Of a stretch of 64,000 nt of DNA, positions 1-9,155 are shown piece by piece. Both the position numbers and the translations under genes were made by a program. Source of the stretch: Luteibacter sp. SG786 (GTDB taxonomy: Bacteria > Pseudomonadota > Gammaproteobacteria > Xanthomonadales > Rhodanobacteraceae). The notes beneath the pieces are model-generated. The model was given only the letters and a program-made list of their open reading frames with translations. It ran no database searches and was not told the origin of the DNA. Numbering within the stretch: the first letter of the stretch is position 1; every line of letters begins with the position of its first letter. Location of the stretch: positions 372,001 through 436,000 of the forward strand of contig NZ_JAAOYX010000002.1 in assembly GCF_011759605.1 (NCBI RefSeq), written 5' to 3'.

Positions 1-1262
1 TGTGCGATGTCACTGCGATGGAAGGCGCCGCTGAAGCGAATGCCATCGACAGCCGCATAGGCTCGCTCACGTGCCTCGACCAGGTCGGCCCCGAGCGCAC
101 AGACGGCGAGCACACGCCCGCCCGCGGTGACCGGGCATCCATCCGCGCCTTCCGCGGTACCGGCATGGAATACTTTCACGTCCGGCCCGAAGTCGGTGTC
201 CGCTCCCTCGATCGGATCGCCCGATCGCACCTTCCCGGGATAACCGTCCGCGGCGATCACCACGCCCAGCGCGGGGCGCGGATCCCACTCCGCCTGCACG
301 GCGGCGATACGGCCGTCGAGCGCTGCCTCGACGAGGTCCACGAGATCCGAGCGCAAGCGCAGCATGATCGGCTGCGTTTCGGGATCGCCAAAGCGCACGT
401 TGAACTCAATGACCTTGGGCGCACCGGTCTTGTCGATCATGAGGCCGGCATAGAGGAAACCGGTGAAGGGCATGCCGTCGGCCGCCATGCCCGCGAGCGT
501 GGGCTCGATCACTTCGCGCATGACACGAGCGGATACCTCGTCCGTCACCACGGGGGCCGGCGAATACGCGCCCATGCCTCCCGTATTCGGGCCCTTGTCG
601 CCGTCGTCGCGGCGCTTGTGATCCTGGCTGGTCGCCATCGGGAGGGCGTGCACGCCGTCCGCGATCACGATGAAGCTCGCCTCTTCACCGTCGAGGAATT
701 CCTCGATGACCACGCGAGACGAGGCGTCGCCAAAGGCCTGTTGGCCCAGCATGTCTTCGAGTGCCGCCTCGGCTTCGGCGAGCGTCATCGCCACGATCAC
801 ACCCTTGCCGGCGGCAAGACCATCGGCCTTGATGACGATGGGCGCGCCCTTCTCGCGAACGTGCGCGAGCGCGGGTGCCAGTTCGGTGAACACGGCGTAG
901 TGCGCGGTGGGAATGCCGTGACGGGCGAGGAAGTCTTTCGCGAACGCCTTGCTGCCCTCGAGCTGCGCGGCGGCGGCGGTCGGGCCGAAGCAACGCAGGC
1001 CTTCCCGCTTGAAGCGATCGACCACGCCAGCCACCAGCGGCACTTCGGGGCCCACCACGGTGAGCCCGACACCCTCGCTGCGCGCCAGCGCTACCAGACC
1101 ATCGATATCGGTCACGGCAACCGCGGCATTACGCATGCCGGGCTCACGCGCCGTTCCGGCGTTGCCTGGCGCCACGATCACCTCGTCCACGCGCGGGGAC
1201 TGGCCGATTTTCCAGGCCAGCGCGTGTTCGCGCCCGCCGCCGCCGATGACGAGGACTTTCAT
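1..1262 (-). CDS. purD: Phosphoribosylamine--glycine ligase, 3' end cut by the window
   Basis: ATP-grasp enzyme that joins glycine to 5-phosphoribosylamine to give GAR in cytosolic purine synthesis. Reading down from ATG at 1262 the product begins MKVLVIGGGGREHALAWKIG, the typical PurD Rossmann start. It continues through the ATP-grasp segment (KADGLAAGKGVIV, GPNTGGMGAYSPAP) and the metal/ligand segment EFNVRFGDPETQ. About 420 codons are inside the window and the frame is open at base 1, so only roughly the last ten residues of a normal ~428-residue protein are missing. It has the same orientation as the ligase gene upstream, with a 60-base gap. Identity is very likely. Confidence 0.96.
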   Translation of the reverse strand, partial: MKVLVIGGGGREHALAWKIGQSPRVDEVIVAPGNAGTAREPGMRNAAVAVTDIDGLVALARSEGVGLTVVGPEVPLVAGVVDRFKREGLRCFGPTAAAAQLEGSKAFAKDFLARHGIPTAHYAVFTELAPALAHVREKGAPIVIKADGLAAGKGVIVAMTLAEAEAALEDMLGQQAFGDASSRVVIEEFLDGEEASFIVIADGVHALPMATSQDHKRRDDGDKGPNTGGMGAYSPAPVVTDEVSARVMREVIEPTLAGMAADGMPFTGFLYAGLMIDKTGAPKVIEFNVRFGDPETQPIMLRLRSDLVDLVEAALDGRIAAVQAEWDPRPALGVVIAADGYPGKVRSGDPIEGADTDFGPDVKVFHAGTAEGADGCPVTAGGRVLAVCALGADLVEARERAYAAVDGIRFSGAFHRSDIA

Positions 1263-1322
1263 GGGATTCTCCGGATGTCGAGCTGGCCATTCTAACTTGG
1301 CCCCTGGGTGCAGGGGCCTGCA

Positions 1323-2690
1323 CTAAAGCGCCGGTCGAATGAGCGTCAGCAGGTCGCCGCGCGGAAGCTTGCCGGTTTCGTTGCGCGGCAAGGCCTCCAC
1401 CAGACGCAGCGGACGGGGCAGGAAGACGGGATCCATCGCCTGGCGCAACACGGCGAGAACGGCCTGCTCGGTCATGCCAGGGGCGACCACGAGGCCGGCG
1501 ATGCGGCGGATGCCGGAGGCGTCGGGTTCGTCGAGTTGGAACAGCACGCCATCGCGCACGCCATCGATGGCCAGCAGGCGGCGATTGAGGTCGCCGAGCG
1601 ATGCGCGCTTGCCTGCGATTTCCAGCAGGTCGGTGTTGCGTCCGCGCAGGCGGAAACGGCGGCCTTCGTCGTGCAGCGTGACGATGTCGGCAAGCGCGAT
1701 CGGTTCGGCCAGTTGCGGGGCGTGCACCAGCGTGCCGTCGGGCTGCGGGTGCAAGGTGACGCCGTCGTAGAGCGTCCACTCTTCATCCACCGACGTGCGC
1801 CGGCTGGCGAAGACGCAGGTTTCCGTGGAACCGAAGACTTCGCATACCGGGGCGCCGAAACGTTTCTCCGCTTCCGCCGCCAGTTCGGCCGGCATCGGTG
1901 CGGTGGCGGACACGAACGCCGCGAGCGTCGGAAGCTGCACGCCGGATTCCACGATGGCGCGCAGGTGCACGGGCGTGATGACCAGCACGCGCGGTTCGGG
2001 CATGGTGCCCAGCGCCGCGGCCACGTCGGCGGGAAAGAAAGGACGACCGGCGTGCACGCTCACTTCGGATAGAAGCGGCATCAGCACCGACATCTCCATG
2101 CCGTACATGTGTTGCGGGGGCACAGTGGCCACAAGGTCGAAGGAACCCCCGACCGCCTTGTCGAGCATCCGCGCGTTGCCCGCGTTGCTGGCGACGAAAC
2201 CGCCCCAGGTCTTGATGTTGGGTTTCGGCCGGCCCGTGGAACCGGACGTGTAGCCGATGGCGACCACGGCATCCGCCGGTATGGACGGAACGTCGTGGCC
2301 AGGGGCCACGTCGTCGCGCAGAGGCGGCATGCGCACGTAGCCGACGGGTGCGGGCGACAACGGAAGCTCGCCGATCGCGTAGGACCCGGGATGGCCGGTC
2401 ATGACCTCGTCGACCGCATGCGGCGCGCGCGAGGGGGGCAGGAGGTTGGCCTGGCCGCGGACGACCAGCGCCGCGAACGCGACGAGGAAGGCGTAGCGGT
2501 CCTCGCAGAGGTTCACCGCGCTGTCGGCCTCGGGAAGCAGGGCCGCCACCTGGCGCACGTGGCCCAGGAAGGTCGCGGCGCTGACCGGACGGCCTTCACG
2601 CCATGCCACAGGCCGGTTCAGCGCGCCGACGAGCAATGGCGAGGATGCGCCCAGCAGGCGCCCGGTGATCTCATGAACGTTCGACGACAA
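1323..2690 (-). CDS. Short AMP-forming acyl/aryl-CoA ligase-like protein (ANL superfamily)
   Basis: 455 residues, shorter than the usual 500-650 of acyl-CoA synthetases. The adenylate-binding P-loop YTSGSTGRPKP lies near residue 150. A second adenylation motif, VFGSTETC, lies near residue 285, and a C-terminal LPRNETGKLPRGDL carries the conserved catalytic Lys. It therefore looks competent to adenylate a carboxylate. It starts 15 bases after tsaC stops, so it is probably the distal gene of a topA-tsaC transcript. Small stand-alone AMP ligases of this size occur in xanthomonadin/aryl-polyene loci, but no other pigment gene is nearby. The substrate is unknown. Confidence 0.75.
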   Translation of the reverse strand: MSSNVHEITGRLLGASSPLLVGALNRPVAWREGRPVSAATFLGHVRQVAALLPEADSAVNLCEDRYAFLVAFAALVVRGQANLLPPSRAPHAVDEVMTGHPGSYAIGELPLSPAPVGYVRMPPLRDDVAPGHDVPSIPADAVVAIGYTSGSTGRPKPNIKTWGGFVASNAGNARMLDKAVGGSFDLVATVPPQHMYGMEMSVLMPLLSEVSVHAGRPFFPADVAAALGTMPEPRVLVITPVHLRAIVESGVQLPTLAAFVSATAPMPAELAAEAEKRFGAPVCEVFGSTETCVFASRRTSVDEEWTLYDGVTLHPQPDGTLVHAPQLAEPIALADIVTLHDEGRRFRLRGRNTDLLEIAGKRASLGDLNRRLLAIDGVRDGVLFQLDEPDASGIRRIAGLVVAPGMTEQAVLAVLRQAMDPVFLPRPLRLVEALPRNETGKLPRGDLLTLIRPAL

Positions 2691-2705
2691 CGGCTTTCCC
2701 CCGGC

Positions 2706-3275
2706 TCAGGCGCGGATCATAGCGCCGCTCAGAGCGTCGCGGATGACGGTGGGCCGATCGAGGCCGCCGAGGGGCGCGTCCAGCGCACCGTCCAGGCGGT
2801 TGCCGAAGTAGCGCTCCAGCGTGGCGAGATCCCGGGCCGGCGGCTCGCCATGCGGATTCGCACTCGTGGACACCATCGGCCGGCCGAAGGCACGGCACAA
2901 CGCGGCCGCAGGTTCGTGGGCGGTCACCCGCAACGCGATGCCGGCATGTGCGCCCGCGACCCAATCGGGAACCTCGGCGCTTCGCGGGAAGACCCAGGTG
3001 TTCGGACCGGGCCAGGAGGCGCGCACCTGCGCCAGGACGCCGGAGGGCACCTGGGCGAGGTCGATATACGGCTCGACCTGCGCGAAGTCCGAGGCGATCA
3101 ACAGCACGCCCTGCGTGGCCGGGCGACCCTTCAACGCGAATATGCGCTCGAACGCCGTCCTGTCGTGAGGATCGCAGCCGAGGCCGAAGACGGCCTCGGT
3201 GGGATATGCGAGCACGCCGCCGTCGCGCAGGATCGCGACGGCCGCGTCGAGTTCGGAGAGCTGCAAGCGCCGCAT
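2706..3275 (-). CDS. tsaC: Threonylcarbamoyl-AMP synthase (TsaC/YrdC family)
   Basis: Makes threonylcarbamoyl-AMP from threonine, bicarbonate and ATP for the t6A37 modification of ANN-decoding tRNAs. At 189 residues it is the short YrdC form without the Sua5 C-terminal domain. Visible motifs are YPTEAVFGLGCDP (substrate pocket, residues ~24-36), the KGRPATQG loop near 49-56 and the STSAN signature near 136-140. The ATG at 3275 follows the topA stop by a single base, which indicates translational coupling. Pairing of topA/dprA with tsaC is common in gammaproteobacteria. Confidence 0.93.
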   Translation of the reverse strand: MRRLQLSELDAAVAILRDGGVLAYPTEAVFGLGCDPHDRTAFERIFALKGRPATQGVLLIASDFAQVEPYIDLAQVPSGVLAQVRASWPGPNTWVFPRSAEVPDWVAGAHAGIALRVTAHEPAAALCRAFGRPMVSTSANPHGEPPARDLATLERYFGNRLDGALDAPLGGLDRPTVIRDALSGAMIRA

Positions 3276-3276
3276 G

Positions 3277-5808
3277 TCAGTCCGCCGCGCGCGACGCCGT
3301 CTTCGTGGCCTTGGCCGCCGCCGTCTTCACGGCAGCCTTCTTCGCCGCGGTCTTCTTGGCAGCCGTCTTCTTGGCCGGGGCTTTTTTCGCGCTCGCCTTC
3401 TTCGTCGCCTTCTTGGCTGCCGTTTTCTTCACGGCGGCCTTCTTGGCGGTAGCGTCCTTGGCGACGGCCTTCTTCGCCGCCGCTTTCTTCGTGGCGGTTT
3501 TCTTCGCGGCGCGGCCGCCACGCGGCTTCTTCACCGGAGCGGCGGCCAGCAGTTCGGCACACTCGGCTTCGGTGAGGGTCTTCGGGTCCTTGTCCTTCGG
3601 GATGCGCGCGTTCTTCTCGCCGTCGGTGATGTAAGGCCCATAGCGGCCGTTGAGCACCTGCACGCCGTTGCCGAAATCGAGGATGGTGCGGTTGGCGATG
3701 GCTTCGAGCTTTTCCTGCACGAGCTGCAAGGCGCGCGGCAGTTCGATGGTGTACGGATCGTCCTCGGGCTTCAGCGATGCGTACGTGCTGCCCTGCTTCA
3801 CGAAGGGACCGAAACGGCCGATGCCCACGGTGACGTCTTCGCCGGCTTCGGACTGACCGAGCGTGCGCGGCAGCTTGAACAGTTCCATCGCCTCGTCGAG
3901 CGTGATGGTGTGCATGCTCTGGCCAGGGCGCAGGCTGGCGTACGTGGGCTTGTCCTCGTCGTCCTTGCTGCCGATCTGCGCATAGGCGCCGTAGCGGCCA
4001 AGGCGCACGGACACCGGCTTGCCGGTCTTGGGATCGGTACCGAGTTCACGCGCGCCGGTGGCTTCACTGCGGTCGACGGATTCGGTCTTGTCGTCCACCA
4101 GGGTCTTGAACGGCTGCCAGAAGCGTTCGAGCAACGGCACCCAGGCCTCTTCGCCGCGGCTGACCGCGTCGAGTTCGTCTTCCAGACGCGCGGTGAAGTC
4201 GTAATCGACGTACTGGGCGAAGTGTCCGGAGAGGAACTGGCTCACCGCCCGGCCGACATCGGTCGGTTTGAAGCGGCGATTCTCGAGGAGCACGTATTCG
4301 CGGCTGAGCAGCACCTGGATGATGCTGGCATAGGTGGACGGGCGGCCGATGCCGTATTCCTCGAGCGCCTTCACCAGGCTGGCTTCGGAATAACGCGGCG
4401 GCGGCTCGGTGAAGTGCTGGTCGGCGTCGATCTTCGACACCGGCACCACGTCGCCCTGCACCAGCCGCGGAAGGCGGCGCTGGTCGTCGTCGTCCTCGTT
4501 CTTCTGGTCGCGGCCTTCTTCGTAAACGGCAAGGAAGCCGGGGTCGACCACGGTGGTGCCGCTGGCACGGAAGGCGGAGTCGGCCACCGGAAATTCGACG
4601 GACACCGTATTCAGGGTGGCATGCACCATCTGGCAGGCGACGGTGCGCTTCCAGATCAGTTCGTAGAGCTTGCGCTGGTCGTCGTTCAGGAACGAGGCGA
4701 CGCTGCGGGGCGTGCGCATGGCCGAGGTGGGACGAACGGCCTCGTGCGCTTCCTGTGCGTTCTTGGACTTGGACTTGTAGACCTGGACCCCGTCAGGGAG
4801 CGCGCCTTTGCCGTATTCGCGCCCGATCAGGTCGCGCAACTCGGCCACGGCGTCTTCGGAGAGCGCGACGGAGTCGGTACGCATGTAGGTGATCAGACCG
4901 ACGTTGCCCTCGCTGCCGAGCGCCACGCCCTCGTAGAGGCCCTGGGCCACGCGCATGGTACGGCTGGTGGAGAAACCGAGCTTCCGCGCGGCCTCCTGCT
5001 GCAGCGTGGAGGTGGTGAACGGCGGTGCCGGGCGGCGCTTGCGCTCACGGCTGGTGACCTCGCCGACCGTGAACCGGCCGGCAGCGGCCTTTTCCAGCGC
5101 GCCGCGCGCCGCCATGGCGTCGGCTTCGTTGGTGAGGTCGAACTGTTCGAACTTCTTGCCGTTCAGCTTGACCAGACGGGCCTCGAAGGCGCCCTCCGGG
5201 TGGGTGAGGCTGGCCTGGATGGTCCAGTATTCGCGCGCCTTGAAGGCTTCGATCTCGAGCTCGCGCTCGACGATCATGCGCAGCGCCGGCGACTGCACGC
5301 GGCCGGCCGAAAGGCCCCGCTGCACCTTGCGCCACAACACCGGGGAGAGATTGAAACCCACCAGGTAGTCCAGGGCGCGGCGGGCCTGCTGGGCGTCGAC
5401 CAGGTCGTGCGACAGCTTGCGCGGGTTGGCCACGGCTTCCTTGATCGCCTTCGGCGTGATCTCGCTGAAGACCACGCGCTGGACGTCCTTGCCCTCCAGC
5501 AGGCCGCGTTCCCGCAGGATCTCGCTGATGTGCCAGGAGATGGCCTCGCCTTCGCGGTCCAAGTCGGTCGCGAGATAGATGCTGCTGGCGGCCTTGGCGG
5601 CCTTGGCGATGGCGTCGACGTGCTTCTCGTTGCGGTCGATCACCTCGTAGGCCATGCGGAAGCCGTGCTCGGGATCGACGGCGCCCTCCTTCGGCCGGAG
5701 GTCGCGGACGTGGCCATACGATGCCAGCACCTGGAAGTCGGCTCCCAGGTACTTGTTGATCGTCTTGGCCTTGGCCGGCGATTCGACGATGAGGAGGTTC
5801 TTTGCCAT
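3277..5808 (-). CDS. topA: DNA topoisomerase I (type IA) with Lys/Ala-rich C-terminal tail
   Basis: Relaxes negative supercoils by transient single-strand breakage. 843 residues: Toprim domain at the N-terminus (MAKNLLIVESPAKAKTI; acidic metal motif TDLDRE with D82, D84, E86), then the type IA core with active-site Tyr308 in LITYMRTDS. The C-terminal region has topoisomerase repeat segments (GRYGAYAQIGS, GRFGPFVKQG, GRYGPYITDG) but no Cys4 zinc ribbons. It ends in an ~85-residue tail of AAKK-type repeats (about 759-843) resembling histone H1-like DNA-binding tails. The 97 bases upstream are AT-rich (TATATATTTAG near 5860) and probably hold the promoter. tsaC is coupled downstream. Confidence 0.98.
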   Translation of the reverse strand: MAKNLLIVESPAKAKTINKYLGADFQVLASYGHVRDLRPKEGAVDPEHGFRMAYEVIDRNEKHVDAIAKAAKAASSIYLATDLDREGEAISWHISEILRERGLLEGKDVQRVVFSEITPKAIKEAVANPRKLSHDLVDAQQARRALDYLVGFNLSPVLWRKVQRGLSAGRVQSPALRMIVERELEIEAFKAREYWTIQASLTHPEGAFEARLVKLNGKKFEQFDLTNEADAMAARGALEKAAAGRFTVGEVTSRERKRRPAPPFTTSTLQQEAARKLGFSTSRTMRVAQGLYEGVALGSEGNVGLITYMRTDSVALSEDAVAELRDLIGREYGKGALPDGVQVYKSKSKNAQEAHEAVRPTSAMRTPRSVASFLNDDQRKLYELIWKRTVACQMVHATLNTVSVEFPVADSAFRASGTTVVDPGFLAVYEEGRDQKNEDDDDQRRLPRLVQGDVVPVSKIDADQHFTEPPPRYSEASLVKALEEYGIGRPSTYASIIQVLLSREYVLLENRRFKPTDVGRAVSQFLSGHFAQYVDYDFTARLEDELDAVSRGEEAWVPLLERFWQPFKTLVDDKTESVDRSEATGARELGTDPKTGKPVSVRLGRYGAYAQIGSKDDEDKPTYASLRPGQSMHTITLDEAMELFKLPRTLGQSEAGEDVTVGIGRFGPFVKQGSTYASLKPEDDPYTIELPRALQLVQEKLEAIANRTILDFGNGVQVLNGRYGPYITDGEKNARIPKDKDPKTLTEAECAELLAAAPVKKPRGGRAAKKTATKKAAAKKAVAKDATAKKAAVKKTAAKKATKKASAKKAPAKKTAAKKTAAKKAAVKTAAAKATKTASRAAD

Positions 5809-5904
5809 GCGTTAACCGATTCCCAAGAGCGCGGAGCGAGTGAACCCCAGCGCATGTATATATTTAGTTGGAAACATATCGCCGTGACGGCTGTCAAGCC
5901 GTGG

Positions 5905-7050
5905 CTACCGGACCACGCGCTGGTAACGGTTGCCGGGCAGCGTCGCGATCTCGCCTTCGAGTTCCAGTATCAGCAGCATCGACGACAGCGCCCCGGGGGA
6001 AAGGCCCGTCGTGCCCACCAAGGCGTCGAGGGAGGCGGGATCGTACCCCATGACGTCGAGCAGGCGGCGATATTCCTCATCCTGCCGCCAGTCGAAGGGG
6101 CCGGTCTTGCGTCTGCCCGCCCCGCCTGCCGGGCTACTGTGCTCCAGCCTGGCCCGCAGTTCGGCCCCCAGTTCCATGGCGGCAGGGGCCAGGGCGGCCA
6201 GGACCTCGTCCGGACGCTGGACGAGACGGGCCCCGTCGCCGATGAGGGCGTGGCAGCCCTCCGCCAGGGGATTGTGGATCGACCCCGGCAGGGCGAAGAC
6301 CTCGCGCCCCTGCTCTCCGGCGTAGCGGGCGGTGATGAGGGAGCCCGAGCGCAGCCCGGCCTCGACCACCACCACGCCCAGGCTGAGGCCGGCGATGATC
6401 CGGTTCCGCTGCGGAAACTGGTGCGCCAGGGCCGGGACCCCCGGCGGATACTCGCTGACAATGGCGCCCTCCGCCGCGATGCGGCGCGCCAGGGCGTGGT
6501 GCTTGCGCGGGTAGACCCGGTCCGGGCCCGTGGCGATCACGGCCACGGTCGGCTGGCCGGCGTCCAGGGCCGCGGCGTGTGCCGCCCCGTCGATGCCGTC
6601 GGCCATCCCGCTGGTAACCAGGAGCCCGGCGCTGGCCAGCTCGGCGGCGAAGCGCCGCGCATTGGCCAGGCCCGGCTCCTGGGCCCGGCGGGCACCTACG
6701 ATGGCCACCTGCGGCCGCAGGAGCAGCGACGCGTCGCCCTTCACGAACAGCGCGGCAGGCGGGTCCGGGATGGCCTCCAACTGCGGCGGGAAATCTTCCT
6801 CCGTGCAGCGGACCATGCGCTGGTCGTCCCCGGCCAGCCAGGCGAGGTCGTGGGCCAGCGTGGCCTCATCGGGACGCTCGATCCAGGCTTGGGCATCGGG
6901 GCCCAGGGCGTCTGGGTGGCGCTGCAGCCAGTGCAGCAGGGCGGACGCGCTGCCGCGGGCGACGAGGCCCTCGCGCAGGCGCCGCGCGCTGAAGTCGGGA
7001 ATGCGGAGGAGGATCAGCCAGTCGCGCAGGTCGTGGTCGGGCTCGGTCAT
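5905..7050 (-). CDS. dprA: DNA-processing protein DprA
   Basis: Cytosolic single-strand DNA binding protein that loads RecA on incoming DNA during natural transformation. 381 residues: N-terminal helical/SAM-like part, then the Rossmann-like DprA core with VAIVGARRAQEPG near residues 112-124, GMADGIDGAAH and PQRNRIIAGLS. A C-terminal winged-helix-like segment follows (LLDVMGYDPASLDALVGTTGLSPGALSSMLL). It is encoded between the LysM gene and topA on one strand, the usual arrangement in related genomes. The ATG at 7050 gives MTEPDHDLRDWLILLRIP, a plausible N-terminus. Confidence 0.95.
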   Translation of the reverse strand: MTEPDHDLRDWLILLRIPDFSARRLREGLVARGSASALLHWLQRHPDALGPDAQAWIERPDEATLAHDLAWLAGDDQRMVRCTEEDFPPQLEAIPDPPAALFVKGDASLLLRPQVAIVGARRAQEPGLANARRFAAELASAGLLVTSGMADGIDGAAHAAALDAGQPTVAVIATGPDRVYPRKHHALARRIAAEGAIVSEYPPGVPALAHQFPQRNRIIAGLSLGVVVVEAGLRSGSLITARYAGEQGREVFALPGSIHNPLAEGCHALIGDGARLVQRPDEVLAALAPAAMELGAELRARLEHSSPAGGAGRRKTGPFDWRQDEEYRRLLDVMGYDPASLDALVGTTGLSPGALSSMLLILELEGEIATLPGNRYQRVVR

Positions 7051-7140
7051 CCGCGCAGTTTAGGGGGCCGGGGGCTCGTTCCTGTCGGAACGGGCCCCTG
7101 CATCCCGTGGGAAAAACAACTCTATGCGGCAAGCCGCCCG

Positions 7141-7266
7141 CTGTGGGAGCCGCCACGCAGGCGAGCTTTGTGTGGGAGCCGCTTTAGCGGCGATGGGTGC
7201 TCGCGGCAAGCGTGCCCGCTACCGCGGGATCGCCGCTGAAGCGGCTCCCACAGAAGCGGCTCTCAC
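7141..7266. repeat. REP/REPIN-like palindromic repeat cluster
   Basis: TGTGGGAGCCGCTTTAGCGG begins a 24-base unit at 7171-7194. A copy in opposite orientation at 7229-7252 differs by one base, so the pair forms a long inverted repeat around a 34-base spacer. Each unit is itself palindromic (CCGCTTTAGCGG). Shorter partial copies lie at 7141-7154 (CTGTGGGAGCCGCC) and 7253-7266 (GAAGCGGCTCTCAC). This fits REPIN-type elements that sit between genes and may also fold downstream of the LysM gene mRNA. It occupies most of the LysM-dprA gap. Confidence 0.8.
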
Positions 7267-7311
7267 AGAAGAGCGGCTCGCAAAGACAGGCGAGCACGGC
7301 AGGCTCCGGAG

Positions 7312-8466
7312 TTATTCCGGCATCACCAGCTTGTCGCCCTTCTTCAGCGGGCGCAGCGCGTCCATCACCAGGGCGTAGCTCACGTGGTCGAAGGTGCGGA
7401 AGACCATGAGGTGGCCGCCGTATTCGTCCGGCAGCTTCACCTTCCGCGAGGTGTCGCGGCGGTTGTAGTTGCCGCTGACTTCGTCGGCGATGGTTTCGCC
7501 CTGACTCATCACAGTGAAGGTGGTGCCGTTGTCCACGCCATCGGCCGAGCCGGCCGAAATGGACACGACCTGACGGCTGCCCACGCCGTTCAATGCATCG
7601 GTGAAGCCGATGACGCGCGCGTCGGCCGGCATCGACTTCGGTGCGTGCGGGTAGAAATAGGGGTCGTACGGCTTGTCATCGACCTGCATCAGGCGGTCGC
7701 CCTTGCGCACCTCGAGGGTGGAATCGACCAGCACGAGGCTGGCGACGTCCCCGTTGGTGGCGATGACCTCGGCCGTGCCGATCACGGACACTTCCACGCC
7801 GCGGTCTTCGCCCTTGCCCGTGTGGGTGTCGTGGCGGGAATCCTCGCGCCAGGGGCTGGGCGCCATCGACACGTCGCTGTCCAGTTCGTCGGCCACGAAG
7901 GAGCCGTGCGACGGGTTGTTCAGCATGTCGAAGCCGCCCTGGTCGCCGCCGTGGTCGCGGAAGCGGTTGGTGGGGCGCACGATGGCCCAGCGCTGGCCCG
8001 GCTGCGCGGCGTCGAGGTCGCGGGCGTAGATCTTGTTGCCCGGCGTGGCACGCAGGTGTGCCTCCTCGAAGCCCACCAGGTAGGGTGACTGTTCGACTTC
8101 GTCGGCGTTCATCACGCGCAGTTCCTTCAGGAACATACGCAGTTCGCTGAGCGGAATGGCCGTGATCGGCTCGCCTTCGCTGCGCACACGCGGCTGCAGG
8201 CCGATGCGCGGACCGCCGCCGAACATGGACAGGTTGAGGACGTCGCCCGGGTAGATCAGGTGGGGGTTGCGCACCTGCGGATTGGCCTGCCAGATCTCCG
8301 GCCAGAGCCAGGGCTTGCGAAGGAATCGCGCCGAGATATCCCACAAGGTGTCGCCCTTGCGCACCGTGTAGGTGTCCGGATGGTCGGGACGGAGCTCGGA
8401 CACTGCCGCATAAGCGGCCACGGTGAACAGCATGCCGCCAAGCAGCATGGCGAACTTCTTGATCAT
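7312..8466 (-). CDS. LysM-domain envelope protein
   Basis: 384 residues with an N-terminal signal segment ([20 protein letters not shown]). A LysM domain follows at about residues 32-80 ([20 protein letters not shown], then [24 protein letters not shown]). LysM binds peptidoglycan, so the protein is probably periplasmic or surface exposed. The remaining ~300 residues are a conserved xanthomonad-type region of unknown function with no catalytic motif I recognise. It is divergent from def across ~180 bases and lies upstream of dprA on the same strand. The function beyond wall binding is unknown. Confidence 0.85.
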   Translation of the reverse strand: MIKKFAMLLGGMLFTVAAYAAVSELRPDHPDTYTVRKGDTLWDISARFLRKPWLWPEIWQANPQVRNPHLIYPGDVLNLSMFGGGPRIGLQPRVRSEGEPITAIPLSELRMFLKELRVMNADEVEQSPYLVGFEEAHLRATPGNKIYARDLDAAQPGQRWAIVRPTNRFRDHGGDQGGFDMLNNPSHGSFVADELDSDVSMAPSPWREDSRHDTHTGKGEDRGVEVSVIGTAEVIATNGDVASLVLVDSTLEVRKGDRLMQVDDKPYDPYFYPHAPKSMPADARVIGFTDALNGVGSRQVVSISAGSADGVDNGTTFTVMSQGETIADEVSGNYNRRDTSRKVKLPDEYGGHLMVFRTFDHVSYALVMDALRPLKKGDKLVMPE

Positions 8467-8518
8467 GGCGGGTTTTCCCCCTTCCCCGGTGCTGTCGCGA
8501 GTGTAACCGAATCGTTAA

Positions 8519-8547
8519 TGGGCACAATACGTGCCCCGCGCTAGAAT
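8519..8547 (+). promoter_or_regulatory. Candidate sigma-70 promoter for def-fmt-rsmB
   Basis: A -35-like TGGGCA (8519-8524) and a -10 TAGAAT (8542-8547, five of six consensus bases) are separated by 17 bases. They lie about 100 bases upstream of the chosen def start. Predicted by eye only. Confidence 0.45.
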
Positions 8548-8648
8548 ACGCGGGCATCCTACCTTCGCCGCTGCTTGGATTTCGCCGATTTGCCCGCAAA
8601 TCCGCGGACGAGGCGCCGCACCGGCCCGTGAACGTTCAAGGTGACACC

Positions 8649-9152
8649 GTGTCCACCCTCGACATCCTCGAATTCCCCGATCCGCGCCTGCGCACCGTTG
8701 CCGCGCCGGTCACCGTCTTCGACGCCGAACTCAAGCAGTTCGTGGCCGACATGTACGAAACCATGTATGCCGCCAACGGCGTCGGGCTGGCCGCCACCCA
8801 GGTCAACGTGCACAAGCGCGTGCTGGTCGCCGACATGAGCGACGACCGCAACGAGCCGATGGTGCTGATCAACCCGGAAATCCTCGAAAAGGACGGCCAG
8901 CAGGTCTACCAGGAAGGCTGCCTGTCGTTCCCTGGCATCTACGCCGACGTGACCCGCGCGCTGCACGTGAAGGTTCGCGCGCAGGACGTCGAGGGCAACG
9001 AGATCGTCGTGGAGGCCGAAGGCCCGCTCGCGGTCTGCATCCAGCACGAGATGGACCACCTTGCCGGCAAGGTCTTCGTGGATTACCTCTCGCCGTTGAA
9101 GCGCGGCATGCTGCTCAAACGGATGGAAAAGCAGCGCAAGGCCAGCGCCTGA
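8649..9152 (+). CDS. def: Peptide deformylase
   Basis: Fe(II)-type metallohydrolase that removes the N-formyl group from nascent proteins. All three family motifs are present: [17 protein letters not shown] and HEMDHL (the Cys and two His are the metal ligands, with catalytic Glu). I start at GTG 8649 because it follows AAGGTGA (8638-8644) at normal spacing and gives [18 protein letters not shown], the usual N-terminus. A GTG at 8628 would add seven residues without a comparable ribosome site. fmt begins three bases after the stop, so deformylase and formyltransferase are co-expressed. Confidence 0.96.
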   Translation: MSTLDILEFPDPRLRTVAAPVTVFDAELKQFVADMYETMYAANGVGLAATQVNVHKRVLVADMSDDRNEPMVLINPEILEKDGQQVYQEGCLSFPGIYADVTRALHVKVRAQDVEGNEIVVEAEGPLAVCIQHEMDHLAGKVFVDYLSPLKRGMLLKRMEKQRKASA

Positions 9153-9155
9153 CCG

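Noticed and set aside
3300-3535. Repeated bases in the topA 3' end as a possible CRISPR or tandem repeat
   Set aside because: They encode the Lys/Ala tail in frame, have no regular spacers and no cas genes nearby.
3199-7239. Very long (1346 residue) plus-strand frame across topA and dprA
   Set aside because: It is antisense to two clear genes, has no family motif, and is expected in GC-rich codon-biased DNA.
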